Numbered from the stretch's first letter, positions 53,246 through 64,000 are shown. The stretch is DNA of 64,000 nt from Piezodorus guildinii (GCA_023052935.1 CM041292.1:27114954-27178953); one strand, 5' to 3'. Made by a program: numbers and translations. The notes: generated from the sequence alone by a model not told the origin.

Positions 53246-53929
53246 TTATAATTATAATGTTTAGGCTTCAAAAATAATATTTTATTTTGAAAACGGACAT
53301 TTTATATGTAACTATCTAATAACTCTTCTTAGAACCATAGAATAGTTACGTAAGTATTCATTAGCCTCTTAAAAAATCAGTTATTTATTACTTGTTAACA
53401 GGAATATTAAAAGATGTTGTGATGTAGAATAAGCAGAGAGGTAGGATGAAGACGACTACCTCTGTGGCTGGAAACACCACGCATGCCCGCTATTATTGAG
53501 TTTTGTAACCTTCTCTCCGTTTGTTAGCAACCGTACAAGGTGAGTTTTATACTCTTTGTTTATCGCTTTTTATTAAATATTAGTTGTTTTATTTGCTATA
53601 GAAATGGTTTTATTTGAGTTATTAAACAAGTTGGTTATCGGTGAATGAGCTGTCAATGTTTTGATGTCAATCATCACCAATAAATCGATTGTTAAACATT
53701 GAGGTAGGTTGTAATTTTTTTTAATGTAAAACATTTATTAGAGCCTCTTGTATCAAATATTTATTAAGGGAATACAATCACTATCAACAAATATACACTT
53801 TGTAGTGTCCCTTGTGTCCTAAATACCAAGTCTCTGTTCATCTAGTTAGTCTTGCTCATGATACTTGAAATTATTAAAAGTTGAAGAAAAAAAATAATCA
53901 TATTTAAGTCATAAATATGCTTGGAAATG
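53246..53929. other. Unique interval with a possible 5' splice site
   Basis: 53400-53550 is less AT-rich (GAAACACCACGCATGCCCGC), and CAACCGTACAAGGTGAGT at 53528-53545 is an ideal 5' splice donor (CAAG|GTGAGT). No open frame of length precedes it. It could be the end of a host untranslated exon. The rest is AT-rich. Confidence 0.3.
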
Positions 53930-54200
53930 CAACACCAACTTTTCAACAAAATCGACATACCTGTATAGTTACTTCATACCATGCATCATGCTCTTTTTTA
54001 CGTTTTGTCGAAAACGGCTTAAATGATTTCTATCAAGCTCGCCATATTTATCTAGAATTAAGTGAACTTTAAAAGTCTTTCAAGGTTTATACTCATTTGA
54101 ATAGTTTGAGATTAATATTTTTCTATTTCTTCCTCTAAACGTTCTTTAATTTTGTTAGTCGAAAAAATAAAATTATTTTTTTGTTGCATTAATAAATATA
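53930..54200 (+). mobile_element. Old K-repeat fragment
   Basis: TTCAACAAAATCGACATACC, CATACCATGCATCATGCTC, GTCGAAAACGGCTTAAATG and TTCCTCTAAACG..CTTTAATTTTGTTAG follow K-repeat order at low identity. Confidence 0.6.
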
Positions 54201-54890
54201 GGGATAATCTGGACGAATTTAAGTATTGAAATTCCCTACATATAAACACACGGTAATACATATAATAATTTATACTGTTTTATTATTTAACCAAAATAAA
54301 TGTTACCATTACAACGCAATGTAATTTATTTAATTTAAATTTTATTTAAGGCAGTTTAAGCTGGCTAATTACATTGGATAATAATAATAAAAAAAAAAGA
54401 AAAGAAAAAGAGAAAACAGAAATACTTTTTACAGATGTTCCAGCCTCATATGGACCTTTTTTAAAACTCAATTTTATTCACATTACTTTTTTTCTCTTTT
54501 AATTATGCATAAAGTGCTTACATAATTAGTTTTTTATTAATTTACTTAAATTAAAATATATAACATTAGATATAACTCATTAATTTAACAATTATTTGTA
54601 TATTTATTTATCACATACCCATTTGATCTGGTTCTCATGAGGGTAAAGTTTAAGTTAGAACAATGATAAAAGCAAACAATTTGTAAAGATTAAATTTCAT
54701 TTTTTAAAATAATATTGTTGGTTTGGGTTTTGAGGAGCAATACCCGTGGGTTTATCAAAGTCTTTATTTCAGTAGCTTAAAATAAAGTCCCTCATGATTA
54801 AATGTATTTTTATTATTATTCTTTTTTTCCACCTCAAACTGTTCGGCATTAAAAGAGGCCTAGATTAAGTAGAAGTATATATATATATTT
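54201..54890. other. AT-rich interval, no gene seen
   Basis: Low-complexity AT sequence with A-rich tracts near 54387-54420. No feature is supported. Confidence 0.45.
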
Positions 54891-55379
54891 AATATGCATT
54901 CCTATTTATTATATATATACTAATATTATAAAGCTGAAGACTTTGTTTGTTTGTTTGAACGCTCTAATCTCAGAAACTACTGGTTCAAATTGAAAAATTC
55001 TTTTTGTGTTGGACCAAATAGGACCGAAGAATCAGTCGAAAATCTGGGAAAAAAACGGGGAAAATTTGGGAGAAAAAAAAACCTCGCTTCCCAATGATTC
55101 CAAATGATTTACCTTTTATTTTTAAATAATTCAATTTCCCGTTAAATAATATTTTTCCATTTAAATACGTAGGAATAGGTTTACGTCGAGATCGGGTTGT
55201 GGAGAAAATCAGTATGTTCTTCTGCCACAAGAAAATAAAACTAAAAATGTCATTTACGCGGAAGTACTTTAAAATATATTGTTTTAAAAACTTCTTAATA
55301 GCAATCATAATAACATAAATTGATACAGACGAAGTCGCTTTAGAATATATCAAAGAAAAATTGACATGTACTAAGAAGG

Positions 55380-55930
55380 TTTAAATTTGGGTGATGAAAT
55401 TCCGGTTCTGGGATACGCCGATGATTTGGTACTGCTATGAGAAGATACGGAAACTAAACTACCTTAACTAAATACAAGTCCGTTTATAAAAACCGGTAAA
55501 GAAATAGGACTCGAAATAAATACCGAAAAGACAAAATATATTATTTGTAGCAAAGACGGTGGCGATCATAGTGATATTGATATATCAGGGTATACTTTTG
55601 AACACGTAGAGAAATTTAAGTATTTAGGTTCAATGGTAACGAAAAAAAAAAATCGAGGAGGAAATAAAGTCCTGGTTAAACGCGGGAAATGCGTGTTATA
55701 ATTCAGTTGCGAAATTACTTAGCTTCTGTCTAAAAACTTAACGGTTAGAATTTATAAAACTGTTATTCTTCCAACGGTGAAACGTGGCCGCTTACTTTGA
55801 AGGACGGACAACGGCTAAAGGTTTTAGAAAATAAGGTACTAAAATATTTGGTCCGAAGAGAGATCAGACTACTGGGGAGTATAGAAGGTTACACAAAGCG
55901 GAAATATTTATATCAATCTATATTGTTAAG
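55380..55930 (+). pseudogene. RTE-like LINE, RT palm to C terminus
   Basis: In pieces: VLGYADDLVLL with the catalytic DD (about 55415), IGLEINTEKTKYIICS, FEHVEKFKYLGSMVTK (about 55587-55635), VRIYKTVILPTVK, then a block parallel to 30258 (GGACAACGGCTAAAGGTTTTAG). Stops at several points and a loss after 55930. It belongs to the same or a close family as the fragment at 30243-30650. Confidence 0.82.
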
Positions 55931-56351
55931 TCATGTTTTATTTCAAGAGTCATTTTCAACTTTAATTGTTATTACCTTGAAGCATATACATTTATAAATT
56001 TAAATAAATTAAAAAAATGACTATTTCTTTTGATTTATTCGAGTATAATAATCAGTAATAATTAAAACTATTATTTTAAGCATATTTAGGACTTTTATTA
56101 GCTGTATGTCTATATTTATAAAAGAAAGTACCACTCAATTTTCTGGTATCTAAAAAATTACTATGGTTGTGAGGCTAAAATTTTTCCTGGAGGTTCGTCT
56201 TACCGCCTAGATGTGCAATAAGGCAGGATTTGAAAATCTTCTCCCAAAAAGTGGTTGAACAACCTAAACGTAAAATTGTCTTAATCTGATATGTATCAGC
56301 AAAGGTACAAAGATTTTATAACAAATATATTTAAGCATATTACTGTTGTTA

Positions 56352-56585
56352 TCTGTTCGTTTAACGTCACTTTCATACTACTATGGTTAATCGTATGATG
56401 ACTAATTTTTTCCTCTCCAAGTTTAGTTAGGGTAGAGATCTTTAACGAGTTCATGGAGTCGCAAAGGCTTGGGACCACCATTTTACGTCCCCTTCGAAGG
56501 AGGGAATAACTAAGGTTGTTTTTTACTCTCATTAAAAAATCTTATGGGCACCTGGCTGGTCACTAAATACAGGTGACCGACCCTT
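56352..56585 (-). mobile_element. Old, diverged SINE-A copy
   Basis: TTTAACGTCACTTTCATACTAC, ACGTCCCCTTCGAAGGAGGG and TTTTTACTCTCATTAAAAAAT follow SINE-A. The head is degenerate (GGTCACTAAATACAGGTGACC). Confidence 0.75.
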
Positions 56586-56873
56586 TTAAGCATATTGCGT
56601 TTCATATCTGTTTCGAGTGTAGGTTCCTATGAAAATATATTCAATTGTTATTTATTTTTTAAAAATGGTTTGTGACGATTATTTTTTGATTATGGGTATA
56701 ACCACTTCTACTGGTTTGCTATTGTAAATTTGACAGGAAGAAGTCAAGATCGGGCTTTAAATGATTACAAAGAGTAGCTGACAGTTAATATTTATTATAG
56801 CCAATCTCACCATAAACGCACATAAATTTATACGAAATGCAATATTCGCGAGCAAAGCTGCGTAACACAGCTA

Positions 56874-56874
<1 letters not shown>

Positions 56875-56933
<59 letters not shown>

Positions 56934-56936
56934 TAT
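56875..56936. repeat. (TA)n microsatellite
   Basis: About 60 bp of TA between the Helitron-like end and the LINE start. Reading frames across it are artefacts. Confidence 0.9.
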
Positions 56937-56939
56937 ACC

Positions 56940-59306
56940 TCAAACCTGAAAATTGTACTAGATACGCATGCTCCACTACAAACCCGAACCTTACGCCGTC
57001 CCACTGCTCCTTGGTTGACTCCCGAACTCAGAGATATGATGAAAAGAAGAGAAGCAGCGAGACGTAAATTTCGTCGTACTCGCTTTCCTGGTGACTATGC
57101 ATGTTTTAAACTTCTCCGTAATGAAACTCAAGATGCAGTGAGACGTGCTAAGTCCCTCCACATCCATAGAGCCCTTTCCGATGCTCCAGATTCCAAATCA
57201 AAATGGAAAATACTTCGAAGATTATCCCTCCCAGACTCCACTAACTGCAATTCCATTCCTGTCACACCAGACGATCTCAATAATCACTTTGTATCCCTAT
57301 CTCCTGGCTCATCTTCCACTACCAATTTCGAACACCACAAATTCAATCCAGAAAATGTTTCTTCTCCCATGTTCCATATGACGAATTAATAACAGTTATC
57401 CTTAAATCTCAGACAAATGATTACGGACCAGACAACATTCCAGTAAAATTAATAAAGTCCTGTCTCCCAGTTATCTTTCCAATCCTTTATCATATTTACA
57501 ACTTTTCCCTTGAAAACTCCATTTTCCCTATCTCTTGGAAAACCGCCTTAGTTCGGCCACTAAATAAAATTCCTAATCCTTCCTCACCATCCAATTTCCG
57601 TCCTATTTCTCTACTTTCAAACCTCTCCAAACCATTGGAACGCCTAGTTCAAAATCAATTATCAAATTTTCTGGAAGAACATTCCCTCATCAACCCTCTC
57701 CAATCCGGCTTCCGACAAGGCTATTCAACACAATCTACTCTTCTAAAAATAATCCATGACCTACAATCCGCTATCGAACATAAAAAAAATAACCATTCTG
57801 ATCCTTCTAGATTTTTCCAAAGCATTTGATACAGTTGACCACAAAATCCTTTTTACCAAACTAAAAAACCTTCCAATTTCCAACAGTGCTTTGTGCTGGT
57901 TCAAATCCTTTCTTTCCGACCGTTCACAGTATGTGGTAGTTCCAGGCCAACCTCCATCCAAGACTTTGCCTCTATCCTGTGGTGTTCCTCAAGGTTCATC
58001 ACTATCTCCCACCCTCTTTGCCATTTACATCAATGATCTTCCCAATCATATATATCACTCCCAATACCATATGTATGCAGATGACATCCAAATTTACCTA
58101 TCCTTTCCTCCTTCGGACCTATTACAAGCTACTGAAAAACTTCAAGAAGATCTCAACAGAATCAGTTATTGGGCCACAGCCAACAAGCTTAAGTTAAGTG
58201 CAGAGAAGACAAAGGCGATTGAAATAGGCTCCAATCCCCTCCTTAAAACCCTCCCTCCAATCCCAACACTGTTCCTCAATAATAACCCTATCAATTTCCA
58301 CCTAACCGTTAAAAACCTCGGAACCATCCTCGATCAAACTCTTTCCTGGAAAAACCATGTCTCCGAAATCTCTCGACGCACCATATCCATCTTAAAACTC
58401 CTAAATCTCCTTCGTCACCTACTTCCACTCGAAACCCGTAGGCTTCTAGTTTGTTCCTTATCATTCCCCCACTTTGACTACTGCTGTGCGGTGTATGGGG
58501 GTGTCTCTGGATCTCGAAGGTAAACTTAAACGATTATTCAACTGCTTCATTCGCTTCATCTTTGGGATATCCAGGGACACTTCTGTTACCAGATTCTACG
58601 AAGAGTTGAAGTGGCTTTACCCCTCCTACCGTTGTAAATACTTCCTAGCAACCTTCCTCTTCCAAGTTCTCCAATCCAGCCGCCCATCTTACATCTCAGA
58701 TATGTTTTCATTCAAATCCTCCATTCATTCCCGCAACACTCGTTCACGGCCTTCAGACCTGTATGTGGCGCCTCATCGAACCGCAGCCTTCGACAGATCC
58801 TTCCTAATCCGCTCCTCTTTCGTATGGAATTGCATTCCTTCATATATCCGACATTCTGATACTCTTCAGACCTTCAAATCCCGTCTATTCGATCACTTCC
58901 TCTCTATTCAATTCTCAAAGAGCCCTAAATAGATTTTCAAATTCAATTTAAATTAGTTAAATAAAATATATAGAAACAATAATTTAAATGAAACATCTTA
59001 CATTGTGGTGGACCTGTATATTTAACTATATTATTTCAATAATTTAACATTAAAACAGTAAAGCACTATTAATTAAAATATTGTATATATGAAAATATTT
59101 TTCTGTTTTATCTTTTGTCTAGTTTTGTTATTATTGATTAGAATTATTACTATTAGAAGCTACCTTTTCATTTATCACTATTGTTCACTTTTTTACTTTC
59201 TATTATTTTTTGTTTGTTTTATGTTTTTACTCTAAGACACTAAAGTTCTGTTTGTATGCTTTGTAAAATTATTCAAAAGGGACTTGTCCCAGAATAAATA
59301 AAGATT

Positions 59307-59332
<26 letters not shown>
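56940..59332 (+). mobile_element. CR1/L2-like LINE, 5'-truncated and frameshifted
   Basis: The endonuclease and ORF1 are missing. It starts in the linker (RRPTAPWLTPELRDMMKRRE from about 56965) and runs through RT and the C terminus. The 3' region (58932-59332) ends GGGACTTGTCCCAGAATAAA, AATAAAG and an ATT repeat. The same end occurs at 21500-21775. No RNase H. ATT-type microsatellite tails and a conserved 3' stem are common in CR1/L2-type elements. Confidence 0.85.
56965..58932 (+). pseudogene. CR1/L2-like reverse transcriptase pseudogene
   Basis: Four overlapping frames carry one protein. 57015-57389: linker with YACFKLLRNETQDAVRRAK. About 57380-57829: NFRPISLLSNLSKPLERLV, SGFRQGYSTQSTLLK. 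57756-58523: LLDFSKAFDTVDH, SCGVPQGSSLSPTLF, HMYADDIQIYLS with the catalytic DD, and LKLSAEKTKAIEIG. 58474-58932: FIRFIFGISRDTSVTRFYEEL and FVWNCIPSYIRHSDTLQTFKSRL, the C terminus typical of this group. Frameshifts fall near 57375, 57785 (an A-run) and 58490. No stops other than those, so decay is limited. Confidence 0.88.
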
Positions 59333-59337
<5 letters not shown>

Positions 59338-59529
59338 TTAAATATATATATTTTATATGCATTCCTATTTATTAATATTTTAATCGAGAAAATTGTGGGT
59401 GTTAAATAGTTTTGATATTATTTTTGTCATTGCTTGATAAAGTTGCTGTATGAAGTGTTATTCCTGATCCGTTTAGGTCATTAGATCATGATTGGTCATT
59501 AGTCATTAGATATGACATTTAAACATGGC

Positions 59530-60140
59530 ATTCATTCTATGAAAGTAAGTAGGTTGTTACATGTTGGTATTTCGGGAGGTGGCTGTTTGGTGATGCGATA
59601 TAGATGTAACATGTTAGTATAGCTTATCCTGACGACTTCCTCTCTGCGGCTATGCTTTGATGGTTTTAAATTTGCAACCAGGTCTTTTATCCCGCATGGT
59701 TTGCCAGGCATCTGATATTTTCTAATGGAGTGCATAAGACATATTCCGTGGAGTTAAGATGGCAGCACCTAGGCGGGGTTAAAAGTGGGCGGTTGTTAGA
59801 CGTTCTTCTCCGCCAGCTCGTTACCAACTATCCCCACATTGCTTGGGATCCAGATAAACATACTGGCTTTTCTAAATCCTCTAGCATATCGATGCTCCTG
59901 TGGACTTCGGATAGGACCAGAGGATGTATCGAGTGCATGTTATTCAAATCTTTTAAAGAACTTAGTGAATCTGTTACTACCGTGATTGAGTTCGCAGGAA
60001 CTGACCTAGCTTAGTGAAGGTCTGTAAGTATTGCATACAATTCTGCTTTGTAATTAATGAAGTATTATTTTATAAGTTGAATTGCAGACAACAAACGATC
60101 CAGCTGTAGACTCTTCGGATTTTGATCCACCCGTGTAAAT
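59530..60140 (-). pseudogene. I-type LINE RNase H fragment
   Basis: Minus strand. The codons for GSKSE..STAGSF sit near 60090-60130 and match YTDGSKSENSTASSF of the I-type LINE, and the region for ELV..YPHIAWDPDKH near 59815-59870 mirrors its NELADRAA end. The tail at 59530-59640 parallels the zinc-binding end (HLYRITKQPPPEIPTC). Several frameshifts. A distinct, older I-type family. Confidence 0.72.
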
Positions 60141-60265
60141 TATATAATGAACTTGAATATTTTAAAGCAGTTTTAAAGGTCTTGATCAAGCGGGAAAAAC
60201 TAATATAACCAAAATTGTGGAAATTGGATTTATATGTCAACAAGTTTTATATTAATGTCTAATAA

Positions 60266-60480
60266 GCGGCGTGGTCGAGTGGATAGAGCATTAGACTACT
60301 GGAGAATCTCGGGTTCGAACCCTGGCAGAGGCAGAATTATTTATTCTGTTATTTCAACCGCGAAGCGACCCTGGTGTATGGAGGCTCTCCTGAGGCACAC
60401 CCAGCCTCTATAATGTAGGTTCCCATAAATTATAGGAAAACGTGGAGAGTTAGTTATTGATTCAAAAACTGTTGTGGACG
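60266..60480 (+). mobile_element. SINE-C copy
   Basis: Intact tRNA-like head GCGGCGTGGTCGAGTGG (A box) and GGGTTCGAACCC (B box, 60311-60322), then GGCAGAGGCAGAATTATTTA and CCGCGAAGCGACCCTGG. The same order is seen in 5837-6475. It could be misread as a tRNA gene, but the acceptor stem does not pair well and the body continues in both copies. The 3' end is not defined. Confidence 0.78.
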
Positions 60481-60835
60481 GACTCCTCTAATTTTGCAAA
60501 CGATATACGGATCCACCTTGTTACACAAAAACCGCGTTTTGTCCGGAAATCTGGATTTGTTCATTCAATCCGCAATGCACTCACTCAATTATTCACCAAG
60601 GCTATAAAATTGTAGATTAAATAGCGATAGCTCGAAGGAGAAGCAACTACACGATAGGTATAGGGAAGGGGAAACGAAACAGGAAATGGAGTACAAGAGA
60701 CAGAATTTAATCAGGATATTCTCCCAGAAGGTAAACGAGAGAAGAAAATCCTTCCAACTGATGGTTAAATCATACAGAAAAGAAGGATGATTTAATTCCT
60801 GACCTCGGAGTAGAATCCGCCCAAGTGGTCTGCCC

Positions 60836-60960
60836 CAATATAATATTAATAATAGACTTAGCGAACCCGGAGGTTCGGTCCCAATACCACCTAATGTTGC
60901 AGATTCGTCCAATGATCACTGTCAGGGCCTAAGTTCTCAAAATCTTAATGCAATCCTCTT
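60836..60960 (-). mobile_element. RTE-like LINE 3' end
   Basis: Minus strand: GGTATTGGGACCGAACCTCC and GGGTTCGCTAAGTC followed by an ATT-rich tail, matching 30595-30650. No coding region remains. Confidence 0.7.
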
Positions 60961-60964
60961 ATCG

Positions 60965-61088
60965 ACTATAATTACCTCTTAATACCGGCCTATCTCTCGG
61001 ACGCCTGGGGCCAACTGCCGAGTTTGAATTACCAACCTTGGACATAGAAAGCCATGATGCAAGCCACTACACCACAGGGGACCCTACG
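60965..61088 (-). mobile_element. SINE-D head
   Basis: Minus strand: GGTCCCCTGTGGTGTAGTGG (A box, a Val/Glu-type head) and GGTAATTCAAACTCGG (B-box-like), ending GTTGGCCCC. A tRNA-derived repeat with no other copy in the window. Body boundaries are unknown. Confidence 0.5.
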
Positions 61089-61399
61089 GTTCGTTAGTAT
61101 TTTATAAGTTTTTTTTTTCAAACACTGTCTAAATTCATATAAATTTGATAAATAAGTACGTGCTTGCTAGTAAAAATAACTTTTAAACTTTATTTATTTC
61201 CTCACGCTACCTTGCATAACACGTAACACGGGTTATGACAGCGTTACCTCGCAGATTATGCCAGGAAGTTGTCTTTGCCTATAAAATTCTTTAAAATAGT
61301 CCGGTATTCGTTTTAATCGATTGCCTTACGGAGCACATCCTCTGACTTAAATAGTTGTGACAGTTCTTCACCTCATGTTGAAATGGACTGGGCACACAG

Positions 61400-62530
61400 C
61401 CGTTTTTTACCCGTACACAAAATCATTATAGTACGGATAGTTTTTTTTTCCCTCACCAGCTGAGGAAAATCGTTTTCTGAGAGGACGTAGAGTCCAGTTT
61501 TCCTCATTAGTGCCGTTGATGTTATAAGGCGGTGCAAGTTGATAGGATATGCTCAGCAAACTCGAGGACGCCACAGCAAGGGCATAGGGGATCAATATTT
61601 ATCCCAAAGTAAGAGATTTTGACTGGACGGTGGGGACGTACTTTCTTACTACCATCGATTCTACTTTTCTATTGTGTCCTCCCGTAGAATACTTTTCCAT
61701 TTTCTGGGTTCCTCCTCAATTTTTCCTTTGAAGATATTCTGGCAGACCTCCTCAACCTTCCTTCAATAATGTATGCCTCAATCCGTCCTCTTGCTGAACT
61801 AGATTAAGAGTTAACGCTCCTGCGAGGATTTGCATCGCATATGCGACACGGTCCGGTATACCCTAGTGACTTGAGCAGAGCCTTTCGTTGAATCGTCACT
61901 GACCTGCTTCTTAGGGTGTGTGAGAGCTTCTTTTACCATGTGGGAGACGCGTACCTCTGAATACCCAAAATCACACCCTATATACGGTCAATGTAGCTGG
62001 GAATCTGAGGCCTCTGAAAGTTCATCCCATACGAATAAGTCCTTTTAAGGCGAGTGCCACCCTATTTTCCAGATAGTCCAAATGAGGGGTGATGTTGAAC
62101 TCTCTAAAAACATTATATCCAGGTAGTTGACTTGGACCTTATTGATCTCTGTCGCTGCCCTATCGGTCTTGCCTTTTTAGAGTATTGAGTTTGTTTTTGC
62201 ATAAGCCATATTCAATTTGTTCCTCGCACACCATTTGTTGTTGTGGAGGTTTGGTTGTTGAAGGCCACTACAGCGGCCAGACCGTCCGTGTAGGCCACAT
62301 CAGGAAACCGCTCATCTTCAAGTAGCCCCAAAAAGTCGTCAAAAACAAGTTTCCATAGAGCAGGACCGAGAACAGACGACGAGGGACGAGACACCCTCGC
62401 TCTGTGAATGCTTCTGCCTCGTGAAAGCTACCTCTAACTTTTTCTTGCTGTTGCTGAGTGATTCGTACTTTTGCAGCTACTGGGGTACTCGGGGCCACCA
62501 GACGCTGTCAAAGGCAGAGGATGCATCAAA
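61400..62530 (-). pseudogene. R1-like LINE, decayed reverse transcriptase
   Basis: Minus strand. DASSAFDSVWWP near 62510-62525 (RT motif A), SSVLGPALWKLVFDDFLGLL (62310-62395, motif B), FPDVAYTDGLAAVV (about 62270-62305, where the YADD core has become YTDG). Then degenerate text to a Cys/His end near 61570. The word order is that of R1-clade elements. The catalytic Asp change and many stops make it inactive. Confidence 0.68.
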
Positions 62531-62649
62531 GAGTAGCAACATGATATAGTTTTTAACTTTTTAAATAACTTTTAACACCTTTTATCCTAATACTTTATTT
62601 TACTTTTTTATAGTTTACTTTTTTCATTTCAATTATCACCTCCCTCTCC

Positions 62650-62712
62650 CTCATCACCACTCTACCTCTATGGTGTAGTGTTCTATCCACTAGGCGACGC
62701 TAGTTTATTATT
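62650..62712 (-). mobile_element. tRNA-like SINE head fragment
   Basis: Minus strand GCGTCGCCTAGTGGATAG then AACACTACACCATAGAGG is A-box-like and resembles the SINE-C head (GTGGTCGAGTGGATAGAGCA). No B box is seen. Confidence 0.4.
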
Positions 62713-63460
62713 TTTTTTTTTTTAATTGTTGATCATAACCTCCTTTAGTATAACCTGTAAGATACATTTATGGCACTTAATGATACGCGAGCCCTCCCGA
62801 AAGGAGGAGGACACGGCAGCTGCTGACTTACTATCCGTGATTTGTGAACAGTTGCCTCGGAACAAGTGAACAAGAGGAAAATATAAAGGCAACAGAGACA
62901 GATATTGTTCATGGCCCTGTAATTAGGCTGAGACAGAGACGGAATTCTATTTTGCCGGAGGGAGGGGGGCGGGGTAACGAAGTCAGAAGTGAGTCACCGA
63001 GTCCCCCCCCCCCACAATCTGCCACCCACCACCACCCACCACTCTATTCTCTACTCTACCAACCACTCTATAGTTCACCTCTCCTATATAATCATATACC
63101 ATCCTGTCCCATCTGCTCTCTCTCTATATATAGATATATTCCTCTCCGCCAGATTTAATATTTATTGTTTTCCCTAAATTAAATATAGATAATCTACTCG
63201 TAGATTGATATCCGCATAGTGTATGGCTATCGACCCGTTAAGTGCTTGTAATTTGATGGTGATATTACCTCATGGAGAGTCAGATTCTATACAACAAAGG
63301 CATAAGCAGGATTTTCATATCGGAGGGCCAATAATGTTGATAATATGAGAATTTTTTTTAAATCCTGTTTGTATACATACAAATCTTAAAATTAAGTAAA
63401 TGCTTGGAAGTTGTTGGATACAGGATCTACTATTAGAGCACCATAGCAAAACAGTTTCCA
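62713..63460. other. GC-shifted unique sequence, then AT-rich DNA
   Basis: 62780-63120 is relatively GC-rich with a C11 run (63003-63013), CCACC repeats and TTTGCCGGAGGGAGGGG. The frame 62844-63158 has no recognised domain. Comparable to the islands at 22850 and 38320. The rest is AT-rich with a T25 run at 63480-63505. Confidence 0.35.
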
Positions 63461-63829
63461 ACCATGCTTTTCATCCTAATTTTTTTTTTTTTTTTTTTTT
63501 TTTTTATTTCATCTTTTGCATTTTTATATATTCTATCAATTGTTTGTGCTACTTTCATGCTGTATAACATTTTTTCTATTTGTTTTTTTCTTTACCGTAA
63601 TAACTTATTGTTTCCAAAAGCAACTACTACGAGATCTCGTTCAACCTTAGTTAAGAGTACCCACTTCGTAGAGGCTGGATGAACCCCAGGAGTGTCACCC
63701 TAATCCAGTTTCGATCCATAGGAAATATAACAGAAATAAGTAAGAATAAGATTTCACACTCAAATATGCACTCCTTGAATTCCTTTTATTATACATTTAT
63801 TTTCTTTCACAATTTTTTGCATAGATTTT

Positions 63830-64000
63830 CAACGTTTCGGGGTTCTTTCCCCATTATCAAAACTTTTTTAAAAACACTTTTAAATACATCACTCATTTTT
63901 TCACATTTATAGCTTACTGCTATTCGTACACTTCGAAGTTTATTGGCTGACTTATTTCGATGTGGACGAATAGCAGTAAGCTATAAAATAGAAATAATGA
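63830..64000 (-). mobile_element. Penelope/hammerhead-like fragment at the window edge
   Basis: Minus strand: GATAATGGGGAAAGAACCCC then GAAACGTTG at 63829-63857, the same stem and GAAA layout as 37605-37736. TAGCTTACTGCTATTCG (63911-63928) recurs inverted at 63966-63983, so an inverted terminal structure starts here and runs off the window. Confidence 0.5.

Larger units (their letters stand above)
54915..56874 (+). mobile_element. Helitron-like non-autonomous unit, carrying older pieces
   Basis: The left end TATACTAATATTATAAAGC followed by TTTGTTTGTTTG and the right end GCGAGCAAAGCTGCGTAACACAGCTAG are the paired ends of a repeat type common in insects. The right end has a short hairpin AGCTG/CAGCT and stops at CTAG before a T, as Helitrons do (CTRR, insertion between A and T). 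No Rep/helicase is present. It includes RTE-like and SINE-A pieces. Whether both ends belong to one insertion is inference. Confidence 0.5.

Noticed and set aside
60266..60340. A functional tRNA gene
   Set aside because: A and B boxes are good, but the acceptor stem does not close and the following sequence is shared with 5837-6475, so it is a SINE head.
1..64000. CRISPR arrays, prophage, operons or other bacterial systems
   Set aside because: No short regularly spaced repeats with unique spacers. The tandem arrays have units of 142 and 184 bp without spacers, and everything else is eukaryotic transposon DNA.

Overview
The window looks like repeat-rich, AT-rich nuclear DNA from an arthropod, probably an insect and possibly a hemipteran. 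The evidence is the mix of mobile elements: non-LTR retrotransposons of the I, Jockey, R1-like, RTE-like and CR1/L2-like groups, mariner, hAT and Helitron-like DNA elements, several tRNA-derived SINE families, GT-AG splice signals and AATAAA signals. There are no bacterial operons. I recognise no complete host protein-coding gene, so the window is best read as intergenic or intronic DNA shaped by layers of transposon insertion. The species assignment is inference.

Layout. 1-4.4 kb: a mariner pseudogene, a SINE split by a Penelope-like element with hammerhead-ribozyme relics, and an internally deleted mariner with intact ends and a TA duplication. 4.4-11.3 kb: copies of a roughly 0.9-kb repeat (here called the K-repeat) with SINEs nested inside, a hAT MITE inside another SINE, and an 837-bp TA-flanked insertion holding two candidate exons. 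11.75-19.22 kb: one giant foldback element with arms made of two kinds of tandem repeat (about 142 and 184 bp), and a 1.2-kb near-identical duplication in the right arm. 20-38 kb: K-repeats, two of them nested in other K-repeats, a solo-LTR-like unit, decayed Jockey and RTE fragments, SINEs, a second mariner remnant, and a few GC-richer islands of unique sequence. 39.06-45.15 kb: a full-length I-type LINE with 13-bp target-site duplications and one frameshift. 45.56-50.21 kb: a full-length Jockey LINE with both reading frames open. 50.6-53.2 kb: a repeat with a snap-back MITE, then two K-repeats. 54.9-59.4 kb: a Helitron-like unit carrying RTE and SINE pieces, next to a CR1/L2-like LINE. 59.5-64 kb: decayed I-type, RTE-like and R1-like LINE pieces, SINEs, and another Penelope/hammerhead-like fragment.

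How the parts relate. The two large LINEs encode the gag-like RNA-binding protein and the endonuclease/reverse transcriptase needed for target-primed retrotransposition. Such machinery is also what usually mobilises SINEs, although I found no shared 3' tail that pairs one SINE with one LINE here. The nesting order can be read from target-site duplications: K-repeats were targets for SINEs, for the TA-flanked insertion and for other K-repeats; a SINE-A tail was hit by SINE-B; the I-type LINE landed in a repeat (U-repeat) whose uninterrupted relative survives at 50.7 kb. The best candidate for something undescribed is the 7.47-kb foldback element at 11.75-19.22 kb.
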